A stretch of 25,954 nt of DNA, taken from NCBI GenBank assembly GCA_964403795.1, contig CAYOHP010000056.1, forward strand, positions 1 to 25,954, read 5' to 3'. This stretch comes from CAYOHP01 sp964403795 [NCBI: uncultured bacterium] (GTDB taxonomy: Bacteria; Muiribacteriota; UBA6191; CAZXTJ01). Position numbers and translations under genes: made by a program. Below the pieces are notes generated by a model, which was not told where the DNA came from, ran no database searches, and saw nothing but the letters and a program-made list of their open reading frames with translations. Shown here in pieces: positions 6,679 to 13,971 of this stretch (the first letter of the stretch is position 1; each line of letters begins with the position of its first letter).

Positions 6679-8348
6679 CCGTACCCGAGACGGCGCTCCG
6701 CATCCCTCTCCTCCATGCGGGCCTCGATCTCCACCAGCTCGCGGCGGAAGGCGGCCAGCACGGGTTCGGCCTCGGGAGCGAAGTCGCAACCCCGGTAATC
6801 CCCCAGCCGATCGGTCCTCACCGCCGAGAGGGTGTAGATCACCAGCAGCTGCTTGGCGGCCATGGCGTAGGGCGGCAGCGTCCGCGACAGGTAGGCCGCG
6901 TCATAGCGCCCGCTCCCCAGCCGGTCCGGCGGGGGCTGGTAGGCGGCCAGCGGCATGTTCCCGGCGAAACCCATGGCGTCGTACTGCGGGAAGTTGGTGG
7001 CCGCATGCTGCGGTCCGGCCAGGAAGATCACGGTGGCGAGGATCCGGACCAGTTCCGCGGGGGTCTCGATCCGCCCCGGCATCCCCGGGACCGCCCCGCC
7101 CTCCGGGGAGGCCAGGTCCCGGCACCAGGCGGCCAGGTCGGGGTCGCGGGAGACCTCGGCGGGGCCCGGGTAGAAGAGCGCCACGTACTCCTCGACCATG
7201 GCGAGGATCGCGGCCCAGAGCAGCAGCCCGTCGTCCCGGTAGGGGAAGTGGGGCAGCCCGGAGGGATCCGAGAGGCCGCGCTCGGCCAGGCGACGGTCGA
7301 AGGCCGCCCGCTCGAGGTTCCATCCCGGGATCCCCTCATGGCCTGCCCGGCTGCGACGGGCCATCTCCAGCGAGCCCGAGAGGCTGCTCGCCAGGAGCTC
7401 GTCGACCGGTCCGTCGGGCTGGATCAGGCGCAGCTGGGCCTCGCGGTTGCGGGCCAGCGTGAACCGGGAGTGGGGCCGGAGCAGCCGGGCCACCGGATGG
7501 TGGTCGGGGAGGTTCCTTGCCGTCGCCACCACGAAGGGCTCCACCGCCAGATGGGTCTCGGCCAGGTGGCTGACCATCTCGTGGTGGTTGGCATCCGCGA
7601 CCTGCACGAAGAGCTTGGCCAGGCGCCACTCCTCGTCCTCGGCCGGAGTGATGACCGGTACGTTCCCGCTCGGCAGCTGGCCGAGCTGGATCGCGATCGG
7701 GACCAGCTCTCCCCGGTCGCCGTGTCCGGTGGAACGCCACGCGAAGACCGCGATCGGCGCCGCCAGGTGTTTCCGTCCCCCGCGCCAGTGGCCCTGGGGA
7801 AGGCCGTCGAGGAGCCGGTAGTCCGCCACCAGCAGGTGTCCGTCCTCGGCGGCCGCCTCCAGGCTCCCCCTGGCCCCCACCCCGCCGGTCGCCACCACGG
7901 CCCTGCGGAGATGGGCGTCCTGGATCGGGATCCGCTCGCGCAGCGCGGCCAGGCCGGAGCGTCCCCGGACCGCTTCGACCACCATGGGATTGGGGCCCGA
8001 GAGGCGCTGCTCGGCGAAGAACCAGTCGCGCCAGTAGTTCTGGAGGTAGACCTGGGGAGCCGGCAGCAGGGGGAAGAGCGACGCCAGCGCCGCCGGGTCG
8101 GACGGGTGGGCCCAGGGATCGGGCATGGGGACGTGGGCCAGGTTCTCGCCCGCCTCCATGACCGCGTCCATCATGGCGGTGTGGTACCCGACCGTGTAGC
8201 CCTCCCGGGTGGGGACCTCGTCGACGATCGCGAACGGGGCCAGCCGGGAACGGTTCCACCGGTACAGCTCCCGCCGCTCCCGGCGAATCGCTTCCCAGGC
8301 TGGATCGGCAGCGGGAGTCCCGGCCTTCCGATTGGCGGTCCTGGCCAT
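6636..8348 (-). CDS. Lipoxygenase (bacterial, canonical)
   Basis: A 570-residue single-domain lipoxygenase without a PLAT domain or signal peptide. It has the hallmark WRDWFFAEQRLSGPNPMVVE segment (107-126), DYRLLDGLP, the iron-binding HLAETH motif (His261, His266), the helix HPVARLLRPHSRFTLARN (284-301), YRDDGLLLW, His448 and Asn452 in HAATN, and the C-terminal PNSISV in which Val570 replaces the usual Ile carboxylate ligand. Lipoxygenases insert O2 into 1,4-pentadiene units of polyunsaturated fatty acids using non-heme iron. The start ATG (8348) has a GGGAGGA ribosome binding site. The gene converges on the patatin gene with a 43-bp overlap and diverges from the ion-channel operon with 98 bp between starts. 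All key residues are present, so activity is expected. Confidence 0.95.
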   Translation of the reverse strand: MARTANRKAGTPAADPAWEAIRRERRELYRWNRSRLAPFAIVDEVPTREGYTVGYHTAMMDAVMEAGENLAHVPMPDPWAHPSDPAALASLFPLLPAPQVYLQNYWRDWFFAEQRLSGPNPMVVEAVRGRSGLAALRERIPIQDAHLRRAVVATGGVGARGSLEAAAEDGHLLVADYRLLDGLPQGHWRGGRKHLAAPIAVFAWRSTGHGDRGELVPIAIQLGQLPSGNVPVITPAEDEEWRLAKLFVQVADANHHEMVSHLAETHLAVEPFVVATARNLPDHHPVARLLRPHSRFTLARNREAQLRLIQPDGPVDELLASSLSGSLEMARRSRAGHEGIPGWNLERAAFDRRLAERGLSDPSGLPHFPYRDDGLLLWAAILAMVEEYVALFYPGPAEVSRDPDLAAWCRDLASPEGGAVPGMPGRIETPAELVRILATVIFLAGPQHAATNFPQYDAMGFAGNMPLAAYQPPPDRLGSGRYDAAYLSRTLPPYAMAAKQLLVIYTLSAVRTDRLGDYRGCDFAPEAEPVLAAFRRELVEIEARMEERDAERRLGYGYLRPSRVPNSISV

Positions 8349-8376
8349 TGAGTTCCTCCCGGGGCCACCATACACT
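8348..8376 (+). promoter_or_regulatory. Promoter of the ion channel-phospholipase operon
   Basis: TTGAGT (8348-8353), a 17-bp spacer and TACACT (8371-8376) form a good sigma-70-like promoter. The -35 touches the first base of the divergent lipoxygenase ATG, and the spacer covers that gene's ribosome binding site. On the opposite strand TATGGT (8372-8367) is a possible -10 for the lipoxygenase gene, overlapping this -10. The two transcripts would therefore compete for the same DNA. Confidence 0.5.
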
Positions 8377-8446
8377 GCCCGGACTCCGGGGCCATGGGGA
8401 GCGCCGCCGGGAGATCCGTCCCCGGGGGGGTGACGAGGGTGGAGCC

Positions 8447-9463
8447 ATGAGAGCCGGACCGAGGGTCCTCCTGTCCATGCTCCTCGGCCTGGCGGCGCTC
8501 GCCGGGGTCTCCGCCGCACCCCAACGGGTCGAGGTGGGGATCTACCTGGAGGACGCCGACGAGATCGACCTCCAGGACAACACCTTCGCCCTCGATCTCC
8601 TGCTCTGGATGAAGTGGCGCGGGGAGGGCGATCCGACCGAGTCGCTGCGGATCGTCAACGCCATCGACCTCTGGGGGCTGACGGTCCGCCCCGAGACCCC
8701 CGCCCCGGTCGTGCTCCCCGATGGTTCCTCCTACCGCCGGCTTGCGGTCGAAGGGCGTTTCCGGGGCAAGCTCTCGGTCGATCGTTTCCCGCTCGATCGG
8801 CACCGGATCGGGATCGAGCTGTTCGACGCCTCGCTCCGCCGCGACCGGCGGATCTTCGTCCCCGACCCGGCATCCAGGGTGCGGGCCGACCTGGCGATCC
8901 CGGGCTGGACGATCGGTCGCCTCTCGACCCGGGAGGCCGGCTACGACCTGGGGACGGACCTCGGCGAGGGCCACCGGACCGGGGACACCTCCCGGTCCCG
9001 GATCGCCTTCGAACTCGAGGTCGCCCGCCCCCGTCGCTTCTTCCTCCTGAAGATGGTGCCCCCCACCGTCCTGGTGATGGCGGCCTGCTGGATGCTCTTC
9101 TTCCTGGCGCCGGCCTTCGTCGATGCCCGGGTGTCCTCGGTGGTGGGGGCCTTGATGAGCATGGTCTTCCTCCAGCTCGCCTTCTCCGATCCCCTCCCCG
9201 ACACCGGCAGCCTGACCTTGCTCGACAAGCTCTTCGACCTCTCCTACCTGGTGCTGGTGGCGATGCTCGCCGCCATGATCCGTTCCACGGCGGCGGTCAC
9301 CCGCCTCGAGGCCCTCGATGCGCTCCCGGAGGACGCCGCCGCCAAGGACGAGGCCGCCCGGATCCGGGCCCACCTCGCCGCCTTCGAATCCCGGTGCCGG
9401 ATCGGCTTCCCGCTCGCCTACCTCGCAGGCCTGGCGCTCCTGGTCATGGCGGGCTCTCCATGA
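8447..9463 (+). CDS. Pentameric ligand-gated ion channel (GLIC-like)
   Basis: The 338-residue protein has a signal peptide (about 1-23), an extracellular beta-sandwich beginning VEVGIYLEDADEIDLQDNTF, closely like the start of the GLIC ligand-binding domain, and the conserved FPLDRHRIGIEL segment (114-125). No Cys-loop cysteines are present, as is normal for prokaryotic members. Four helices follow: M1 about 198-222 (with the family's Pro), M2 225-246, M3 258-281 and M4 318-336. M2 starts DARVSSVVG; the acidic residue at -2' (Asp227) is the type found in cation-conducting channels. ATG 8447 is preceded by GAGGGTGGAG. The stop overlaps the next start as ATGA (9460-9463), so channel and phospholipase are translationally coupled. 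The ligand is unknown; lipids are candidates by context. Confidence 0.88.
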   Translation: MRAGPRVLLSMLLGLAALAGVSAAPQRVEVGIYLEDADEIDLQDNTFALDLLLWMKWRGEGDPTESLRIVNAIDLWGLTVRPETPAPVVLPDGSSYRRLAVEGRFRGKLSVDRFPLDRHRIGIELFDASLRRDRRIFVPDPASRVRADLAIPGWTIGRLSTREAGYDLGTDLGEGHRTGDTSRSRIAFELEVARPRRFFLLKMVPPTVLVMAACWMLFFLAPAFVDARVSSVVGALMSMVFLQLAFSDPLPDTGSLTLLDKLFDLSYLVLVAMLAAMIRSTAAVTRLEALDALPEDAAAKDEAARIRAHLAAFESRCRIGFPLAYLAGLALLVMAGSP

Positions 9464-12345
9464 GCGACGCCGGACCGACGGGCCGGACCCGGGCCCGGAT
9501 CTTCCGCACCGGGGAGGGCCTCCGGGTCGACGACTTCGTCACCGGCCACCCGACCCCCGGCAACGTGGGCCTCTGCTTCTCGGGCGGAGGCACCCGCTCG
9601 ATGCTCGCCACCACCGGGCAGCTGCGGGCCCTCAAGGCGCTGGGCCTCCTCGAGAAGGCCAGGATGACGGCCTCGGTCTCGGGCGGGGCCTGGGCCCATG
9701 TGCCCTTCACCTTCCTCCCTCCCGAGCGGAGCGACGACGAGCTGCTCGGGGTGCTGGTTCCCGATCCGGGTGCGCTCCGCGCCGGACCGGCCCCGGGCTC
9801 CCCCGGCGACGGCCCCGCGGATCCCACCGACATCCGGGAGGTGCGACCGGGATCCCTGGTCCACGTCCCGACCCTCCCGGCCATGCAGCTCTCGCACGCG
9901 GCCGCCTGGATCCTGTGGTGGCTCCAACCGGTACACCTGGGGAAGGGCGTGCCCGTCGACCGCCTCTGGACCTCCTACGTGACCATGACCATCCTCTCGA
10001 CCCTCGGCTACCAGGTGTCCCACTGGACCGGGCGGGTCGAGCCGGAGGCTTCCTTCTTCTGCTGGGACCGCGCCCACGAGGCGGAGCTCCGGGCCCGGGC
10101 CCCCGACCTCCCGGAGCGGGTCCACTTCGCCCACCACCCGGCGACCCCGGAGCGGATCCGCCGCCCCTTCCCGCTGGTCCAGACCGCCATGCTGGTGCAC
10201 GCCGGGCTCCAGGGGGACGACGAGAGCTTCCGCTTCCTGGCCCCGGTCCAGGTCACGCCCTTCTTCGCCGGGGTGGTCTCCCGACCCGATGCCCGGGACG
10301 ACTGGAAGGAACGGGGCTGGTTCACCTCCCGCATGCACCGCGAGGAAGTCGGCGGCGGGGCACCCGACGCCTTCGCCCTCGGCAGCCGCCTGGTGGACCG
10401 GAGCGAGGACCACGCGGGGATCGGGACCGAAGCCGTGTTCTCGCTCCCCGACGTGGTCTCGGCCACCAGCGCGGTGTTCGCCGAGCGGCTCCGGACCCGG
10501 CTGGTCGACCGGGTGGAGAACTTCGAGGCCTCGGCGGTCGAGGAGGCGTTCATGATGCTCCTCGGCCACCTGGGAGGTCCGGCCCTCGAGGGGAGCGCGT
10601 GGCTCGCCTCCAAGGAGATCGAGCGCCTCTACGACCTGGCGCCCAGCTTCCGCTACTGGTCCCCCGGGGCCCGCCCCGGTTCCGACGTTCCGACCCCCTT
10701 CGCCGACGGAGGCAGCCTCGAGAACATCGGGGTGGCCTCGATGCTCGCCTGGGAGGATCTCGACTCCCTGGTGGTCTTCGTCAATGCCGGCTCGGCCCTG
10801 GAGAAGCGACCCGGGGGGATCGTGATCGACGACCCGGTCCCGACCCTCTTCGGACTCCGCGGCGAGGGACCCGAGTACCTCCCCTTCCCTCCGATCGAGC
10901 GCCACGGGACCGACGAGCTGGCCCAACGCCGCTTCAACCAGGTCTTCGAGTCGCGTCGCTTCGACGAGCTCCGCAACGGCCTGATGGCCGCCGCCCGCGA
11001 CACTCCCGGGAGGACCGCGGTCTTCCGCCAGCGAGGCCTCCGGGTCCTGCCCAACTCCTGGTACGGGGTGCGCGGCCACCGCAAGGTGGACGTGCTCTGG
11101 TTCTACCTGAACCGCAGCCGGACCTGGCTGGAGGCCCTCTTGGACCCCGAGGTCCGGAGGGTCGCCGAGCAAGCCTGGTTCCCCCACTGGAACACCTGGA
11201 AGCCCGAAGGGACGCCCGCCGAGGCGAACCTCCTCGCCCACTACACCTCGTGGGTGACCCTGGGCGCGGCCGAGGAGATCCGGTCTCTCTACGCCTCCGG
11301 CCTGGTGCCCTTCGGGCCGCGGGGTTCGGTGCGCTACCACGCCCTGGACCCGAGCTTCGAGTTCGAGGCGAGCTTCCATGACGCGGCCCCCTTCTCGGAG
11401 GGGCTGGCCGCGGTGCGGGTCGGTGCCGGGGACGGCTGGTGCTACCTGGACACCCGGGGTCGGATCGCGATCCAGGGTCCCTTCGCGGCGGCCGACGCCT
11501 TCGACGAGGGCCTCGCCCGGGTCGTCCTCCCCGACGGGAACTCGGCGGTGCTGGACGCGACCGGCCGGGTACGACTCGAGGCCGGCGAGGACCGGGAGAT
11601 CGCCGAGATCCTGGCGGTGCGGGAAGGCGTGGCCCTGGTCCGCTTCCCCCAAGGGCTCGCCTTCGTGGAGGTCTCCACCGGCCATGTGGTCGACGCCTTG
11701 CCGGGACGCAGAGGCCGGCTGGCCGGGGCCCGACCCTTCGTCGACGGGCTGGCGGCCGTGCAGGACGAACAGGGCTCCTGGGGCTGGCTCGATCGGTCCC
11801 TCCACCTCCTGGCGGTCGAGCCGGCACCCTGGCTCGAGGTCGGCGACTTCCGGGACGGCTTCGCCCTGGTGAGGGGCCGCCCGGGATTCCCGCCGGAACG
11901 GATCTTCCTCCCGAGCCCCAGGGCCACCTCGGGAGGGATCCCCGGCCATGGACCGTCCGGCGACTCGAGACGACCGGACCGTGCCACCCGCCCCGAGGAC
12001 TGGACCGAGGTCCGGGACTACGCCTGCCGGAGGGCCTGGGTGAGGACGCAAAGGGGCGGGTGCTACCTGGATCTCTCCGGCCGGCTCGCCTTCGAGCCCT
12101 TCGCGGGTGTGGGCCAGGACTACTCCGATGGGCTGGCGGCGGTCCGATTCGAGGGGGAAGGCGGGTGGCGCTACCTCGATCGGGAGGGAAGGACCCGGCT
12201 GGCCTCCGTCTCCCTCGACGGTTCGCCCCGACCTCTCCTGGAAGCCGGCCCCTTCCGAGCGGGCCTGGCCGAGGTCACGGTGGCGTCCTCCGGGGGACCT
12301 CGTCGTCTGCTCGTCGACCGGGACGGTGCGGTGCGGGCCGGCTGA
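9460..12345 (+). CDS. cPLA2-like phospholipase with C-terminal WG repeats
   Basis: The 961-residue protein starts with a lysophospholipase/cytosolic PLA2-type catalytic domain. The glycine-rich oxyanion loop is SGGGTRS (41-47), the nucleophile elbow SVSGGAW (Ser74), followed by a long insertion-rich domain and the DGG motif (Asp416) in FADGGSLENIGV. The C-terminal third (about 640-961) consists of WG/KWG-type repeats, recognisable from repeated units such as GWCYLDTRGRIAI, WGWLDRSL and GWRYLDREGR, each followed by FxxGLAxV. WG repeats are thought to serve in protein or surface binding. No signal peptide is seen, so it is probably cytoplasmic. It shares an ATGA with the ion-channel gene, which suggests obligate co-expression. 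Its end faces the hydrolase gene, 19 bp away. Substrate preference cannot be read from sequence. Confidence 0.85.
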   Translation: MSDAGPTGRTRARIFRTGEGLRVDDFVTGHPTPGNVGLCFSGGGTRSMLATTGQLRALKALGLLEKARMTASVSGGAWAHVPFTFLPPERSDDELLGVLVPDPGALRAGPAPGSPGDGPADPTDIREVRPGSLVHVPTLPAMQLSHAAAWILWWLQPVHLGKGVPVDRLWTSYVTMTILSTLGYQVSHWTGRVEPEASFFCWDRAHEAELRARAPDLPERVHFAHHPATPERIRRPFPLVQTAMLVHAGLQGDDESFRFLAPVQVTPFFAGVVSRPDARDDWKERGWFTSRMHREEVGGGAPDAFALGSRLVDRSEDHAGIGTEAVFSLPDVVSATSAVFAERLRTRLVDRVENFEASAVEEAFMMLLGHLGGPALEGSAWLASKEIERLYDLAPSFRYWSPGARPGSDVPTPFADGGSLENIGVASMLAWEDLDSLVVFVNAGSALEKRPGGIVIDDPVPTLFGLRGEGPEYLPFPPIERHGTDELAQRRFNQVFESRRFDELRNGLMAAARDTPGRTAVFRQRGLRVLPNSWYGVRGHRKVDVLWFYLNRSRTWLEALLDPEVRRVAEQAWFPHWNTWKPEGTPAEANLLAHYTSWVTLGAAEEIRSLYASGLVPFGPRGSVRYHALDPSFEFEASFHDAAPFSEGLAAVRVGAGDGWCYLDTRGRIAIQGPFAAADAFDEGLARVVLPDGNSAVLDATGRVRLEAGEDREIAEILAVREGVALVRFPQGLAFVEVSTGHVVDALPGRRGRLAGARPFVDGLAAVQDEQGSWGWLDRSLHLLAVEPAPWLEVGDFRDGFALVRGRPGFPPERIFLPSPRATSGGIPGHGPSGDSRRPDRATRPEDWTEVRDYACRRAWVRTQRGGCYLDLSGRLAFEPFAGVGQDYSDGLAAVRFEGEGGWRYLDREGRTRLASVSLDGSPRPLLEAGPFRAGLAEVTVASSGGPRRLLVDRDGAVRAG

Positions 12346-12364
12346 CATCCCCGGGGGGTGGCAG

Positions 12365-13111
12365 CTACCCGCGGATGTGCGCCAGGGTCTCCTCGAAGAC
12401 CCGCTGCTTCTCGCGATCGATCGTGATCACGTGGTAGCAGTCCCGGAGGGTGATCGCCTTGACCTGGGCGCGGTCGCCGACGCCCTCCTGGATCCGCTGC
12501 ATGCAGCCGTAGGGGACCCGCTGGTCCTCGACCGCGTGCATGAGCAGGAGACGCGAGCGGATCTCGGAGAGGTCCTCGCGGGTGTGCCGGATCAGCTCGA
12601 TCAGGCTGCACACCCCGAGCGGAGGATCGGAGTCGTAGCCCACGAAGCGACGGCGGGCCTCGTCGTCCTTGATGTTCTCGCCCTCGGCAGGCTTCGGGAC
12701 GCCGGGAACCAGGTGCTTGAGCAACGGCAGGAAGTGGAGCCGCCAGTCGGTCAGGTAGATCGGCGCCGAGTAGGCCGACACGCTCGCTACCGGGAAGTGG
12801 GTGGCCAGGTGCAGGACCAGGGTCCCCCCCATGCTGTTCCCGCAGACGTGGACCGGGGACCCGTCCGCGGACATCTCGAGATAGGCCTTGCGGACCGCTC
12901 CGTACCAGTCATGCCAGGTGGTCTTCGAGAGGTCGGCGACCTTGGTGCCGTGCCCGGGCAGGAGGTCGCAGCGCACCGAGCACCCCTGGTCGTTCAGGTA
13001 CTTGCCCAGGTCGAGCATCTCGTCGGGCGAGCCGGTGAAGCCATGGACCAGGAGGACCTTCTCGCCCTTGCCCTCGAAGGCGAAGGGGATCGCCCGTTCG
13101 AGATTTGCCAT
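12365..13111 (-). CDS. Alpha/beta hydrolase, Est30/monoacylglycerol-lipase-like
   Basis: A 248-residue cytosolic hydrolase with the oxyanion motif HGFTGSPDEM (23-32), nucleophile Ser93 in GNSMGG, Asp196 in HAVEDQRVP and His227 in CYHVITIDREK. The last motif (GHVITxDxEK in Est30) is very close to that of Bacillus carboxylesterase Est30 and bacterial monoacylglycerol lipases, which cleave short esters or monoglycerides. The start ATG has an AAGGAAGGG ribosome binding site located in the 17-bp gap after queE. It is the last gene of the AAA+-queE-hydrolase operon. It converges on the cPLA2-like gene. A role in finishing lipid breakdown started by the neighbouring phospholipases is possible but inferred. 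Confidence 0.85.
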   Translation of the reverse strand: MANLERAIPFAFEGKGEKVLLVHGFTGSPDEMLDLGKYLNDQGCSVRCDLLPGHGTKVADLSKTTWHDWYGAVRKAYLEMSADGSPVHVCGNSMGGTLVLHLATHFPVASVSAYSAPIYLTDWRLHFLPLLKHLVPGVPKPAEGENIKDDEARRRFVGYDSDPPLGVCSLIELIRHTREDLSEIRSRLLLMHAVEDQRVPYGCMQRIQEGVGDRAQVKAITLRDCYHVITIDREKQRVFEETLAHIRG

Positions 13112-13128
13112 CGGCGTCCCTTCCTTCG

Positions 13129-13971
13129 CTAGGCGATCCCCAGGAGGCGGTGGACCTGGGGTACGACCCGCACCTCGAGTCCCCGCCGGAGCCCCGCATT
13201 CTGCCATGCCAGGAGTTCCGCCATGGTGGGAGGGACCGGGCCCCCCGGCCAGGGCGAGACCGGCTGCAGGACCAGGCCCGCACCCGGACCGGCCGCCTCG
13301 AAGCACTCGAGGACCCGCTCCAGTTCCTCGGGAGTCGTCCCCGAGGAGACCACCGCCTTGAGCGTGAGGGCGGGCGCGGGATCGGCGGCGCGGGCCACTG
13401 CCACGAACCGGAGGTGCTCGTCCCAGTCGACGGCCTGTCCGGTGGCGCTCGGCAGCTTCAGGTCGGCGACCACCTCCTCGACCTTGGGTGCGACCTCGGC
13501 CAGGCGATCCGGCAGCAGGCCGTGGGTCTCCAGCCGGAACCGCTCCCCCCCCGGGCGATCGGCCAGCCACCTGGCGAGGAACCCGCTCTGGAGCAGCGGC
13601 TCGCCGCCGGTGAGCGAGACCACCGGGCGGGGGAGGTCCCGGCTGAGGCGCGACACCAGACGATCCAGGTCCGTCCCGGAGACCGGGTTCCGGATCTCCT
13701 CGAAGTCGCGAGCCCCGGCCGTCCGCTCGGCCCGGAAGACCGGCGGGGCCGCCCCGATCGATTCCGGGGTGTCGCAGTAGCGGCACTTCTTGTCGCAGAC
13801 CGCGAACCGGACGAAGACCTGTCGCTCCCCGACCCGGAGGCCTTCCCCCTGCCAGGACGCGAAGACCTCGACCAGTCTCGCCAGGGACACGGCAGCCTTG
13901 GGGTCCGAGGCGCCTCGACCCGGAGCCTTCGCGCCCGTCCCCGAGCCGGCTCCGCGGGCGGCCCGACTCAC
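13129..13971 (-). CDS. queE: 7-carboxy-7-deazaguanine synthase (radical SAM)
   Basis: The 280-residue protein carries the QueE signature: SWQGEGLRVGERQVFVRF followed by the radical-SAM cluster motif CDKKCRYCDTP (Cys59, Cys63, Cys66) and the SAM-binding GGEP (122-125). QueE converts 6-carboxytetrahydropterin to 7-carboxy-7-deazaguanine in queuosine and 7-deazaguanine synthesis. The Cx3Cx2C spacing is standard. The start is GTG 13971, which overlaps the AAA+ stop as GTGA; GTG 13890 (residue 28) is an alternative just ahead of the conserved domain, and the first 27 residues look unstructured. No other queuosine genes are in the window, so this copy is separated from its pathway. A close radical-SAM relative cannot be fully excluded. 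Confidence 0.88.
   Translation of the reverse strand: MSRAARGAGSGTGAKAPGRGASDPKAAVSLARLVEVFASWQGEGLRVGERQVFVRFAVCDKKCRYCDTPESIGAAPPVFRAERTAGARDFEEIRNPVSGTDLDRLVSRLSRDLPRPVVSLTGGEPLLQSGFLARWLADRPGGERFRLETHGLLPDRLAEVAPKVEEVVADLKLPSATGQAVDWDEHLRFVAVARAADPAPALTLKAVVSSGTTPEELERVLECFEAAGPGAGLVLQPVSPWPGGPVPPTMAELLAWQNAGLRRGLEVRVVPQVHRLLGIA

Noticed and set aside
6636-13111. Anti-phage defence system built on patatin effectors
   Set aside because: Patatin effectors occur in CBASS, but no cyclase, STING-like or TIR gene is present; the lipoxygenase and channel context fits lipid signalling better.
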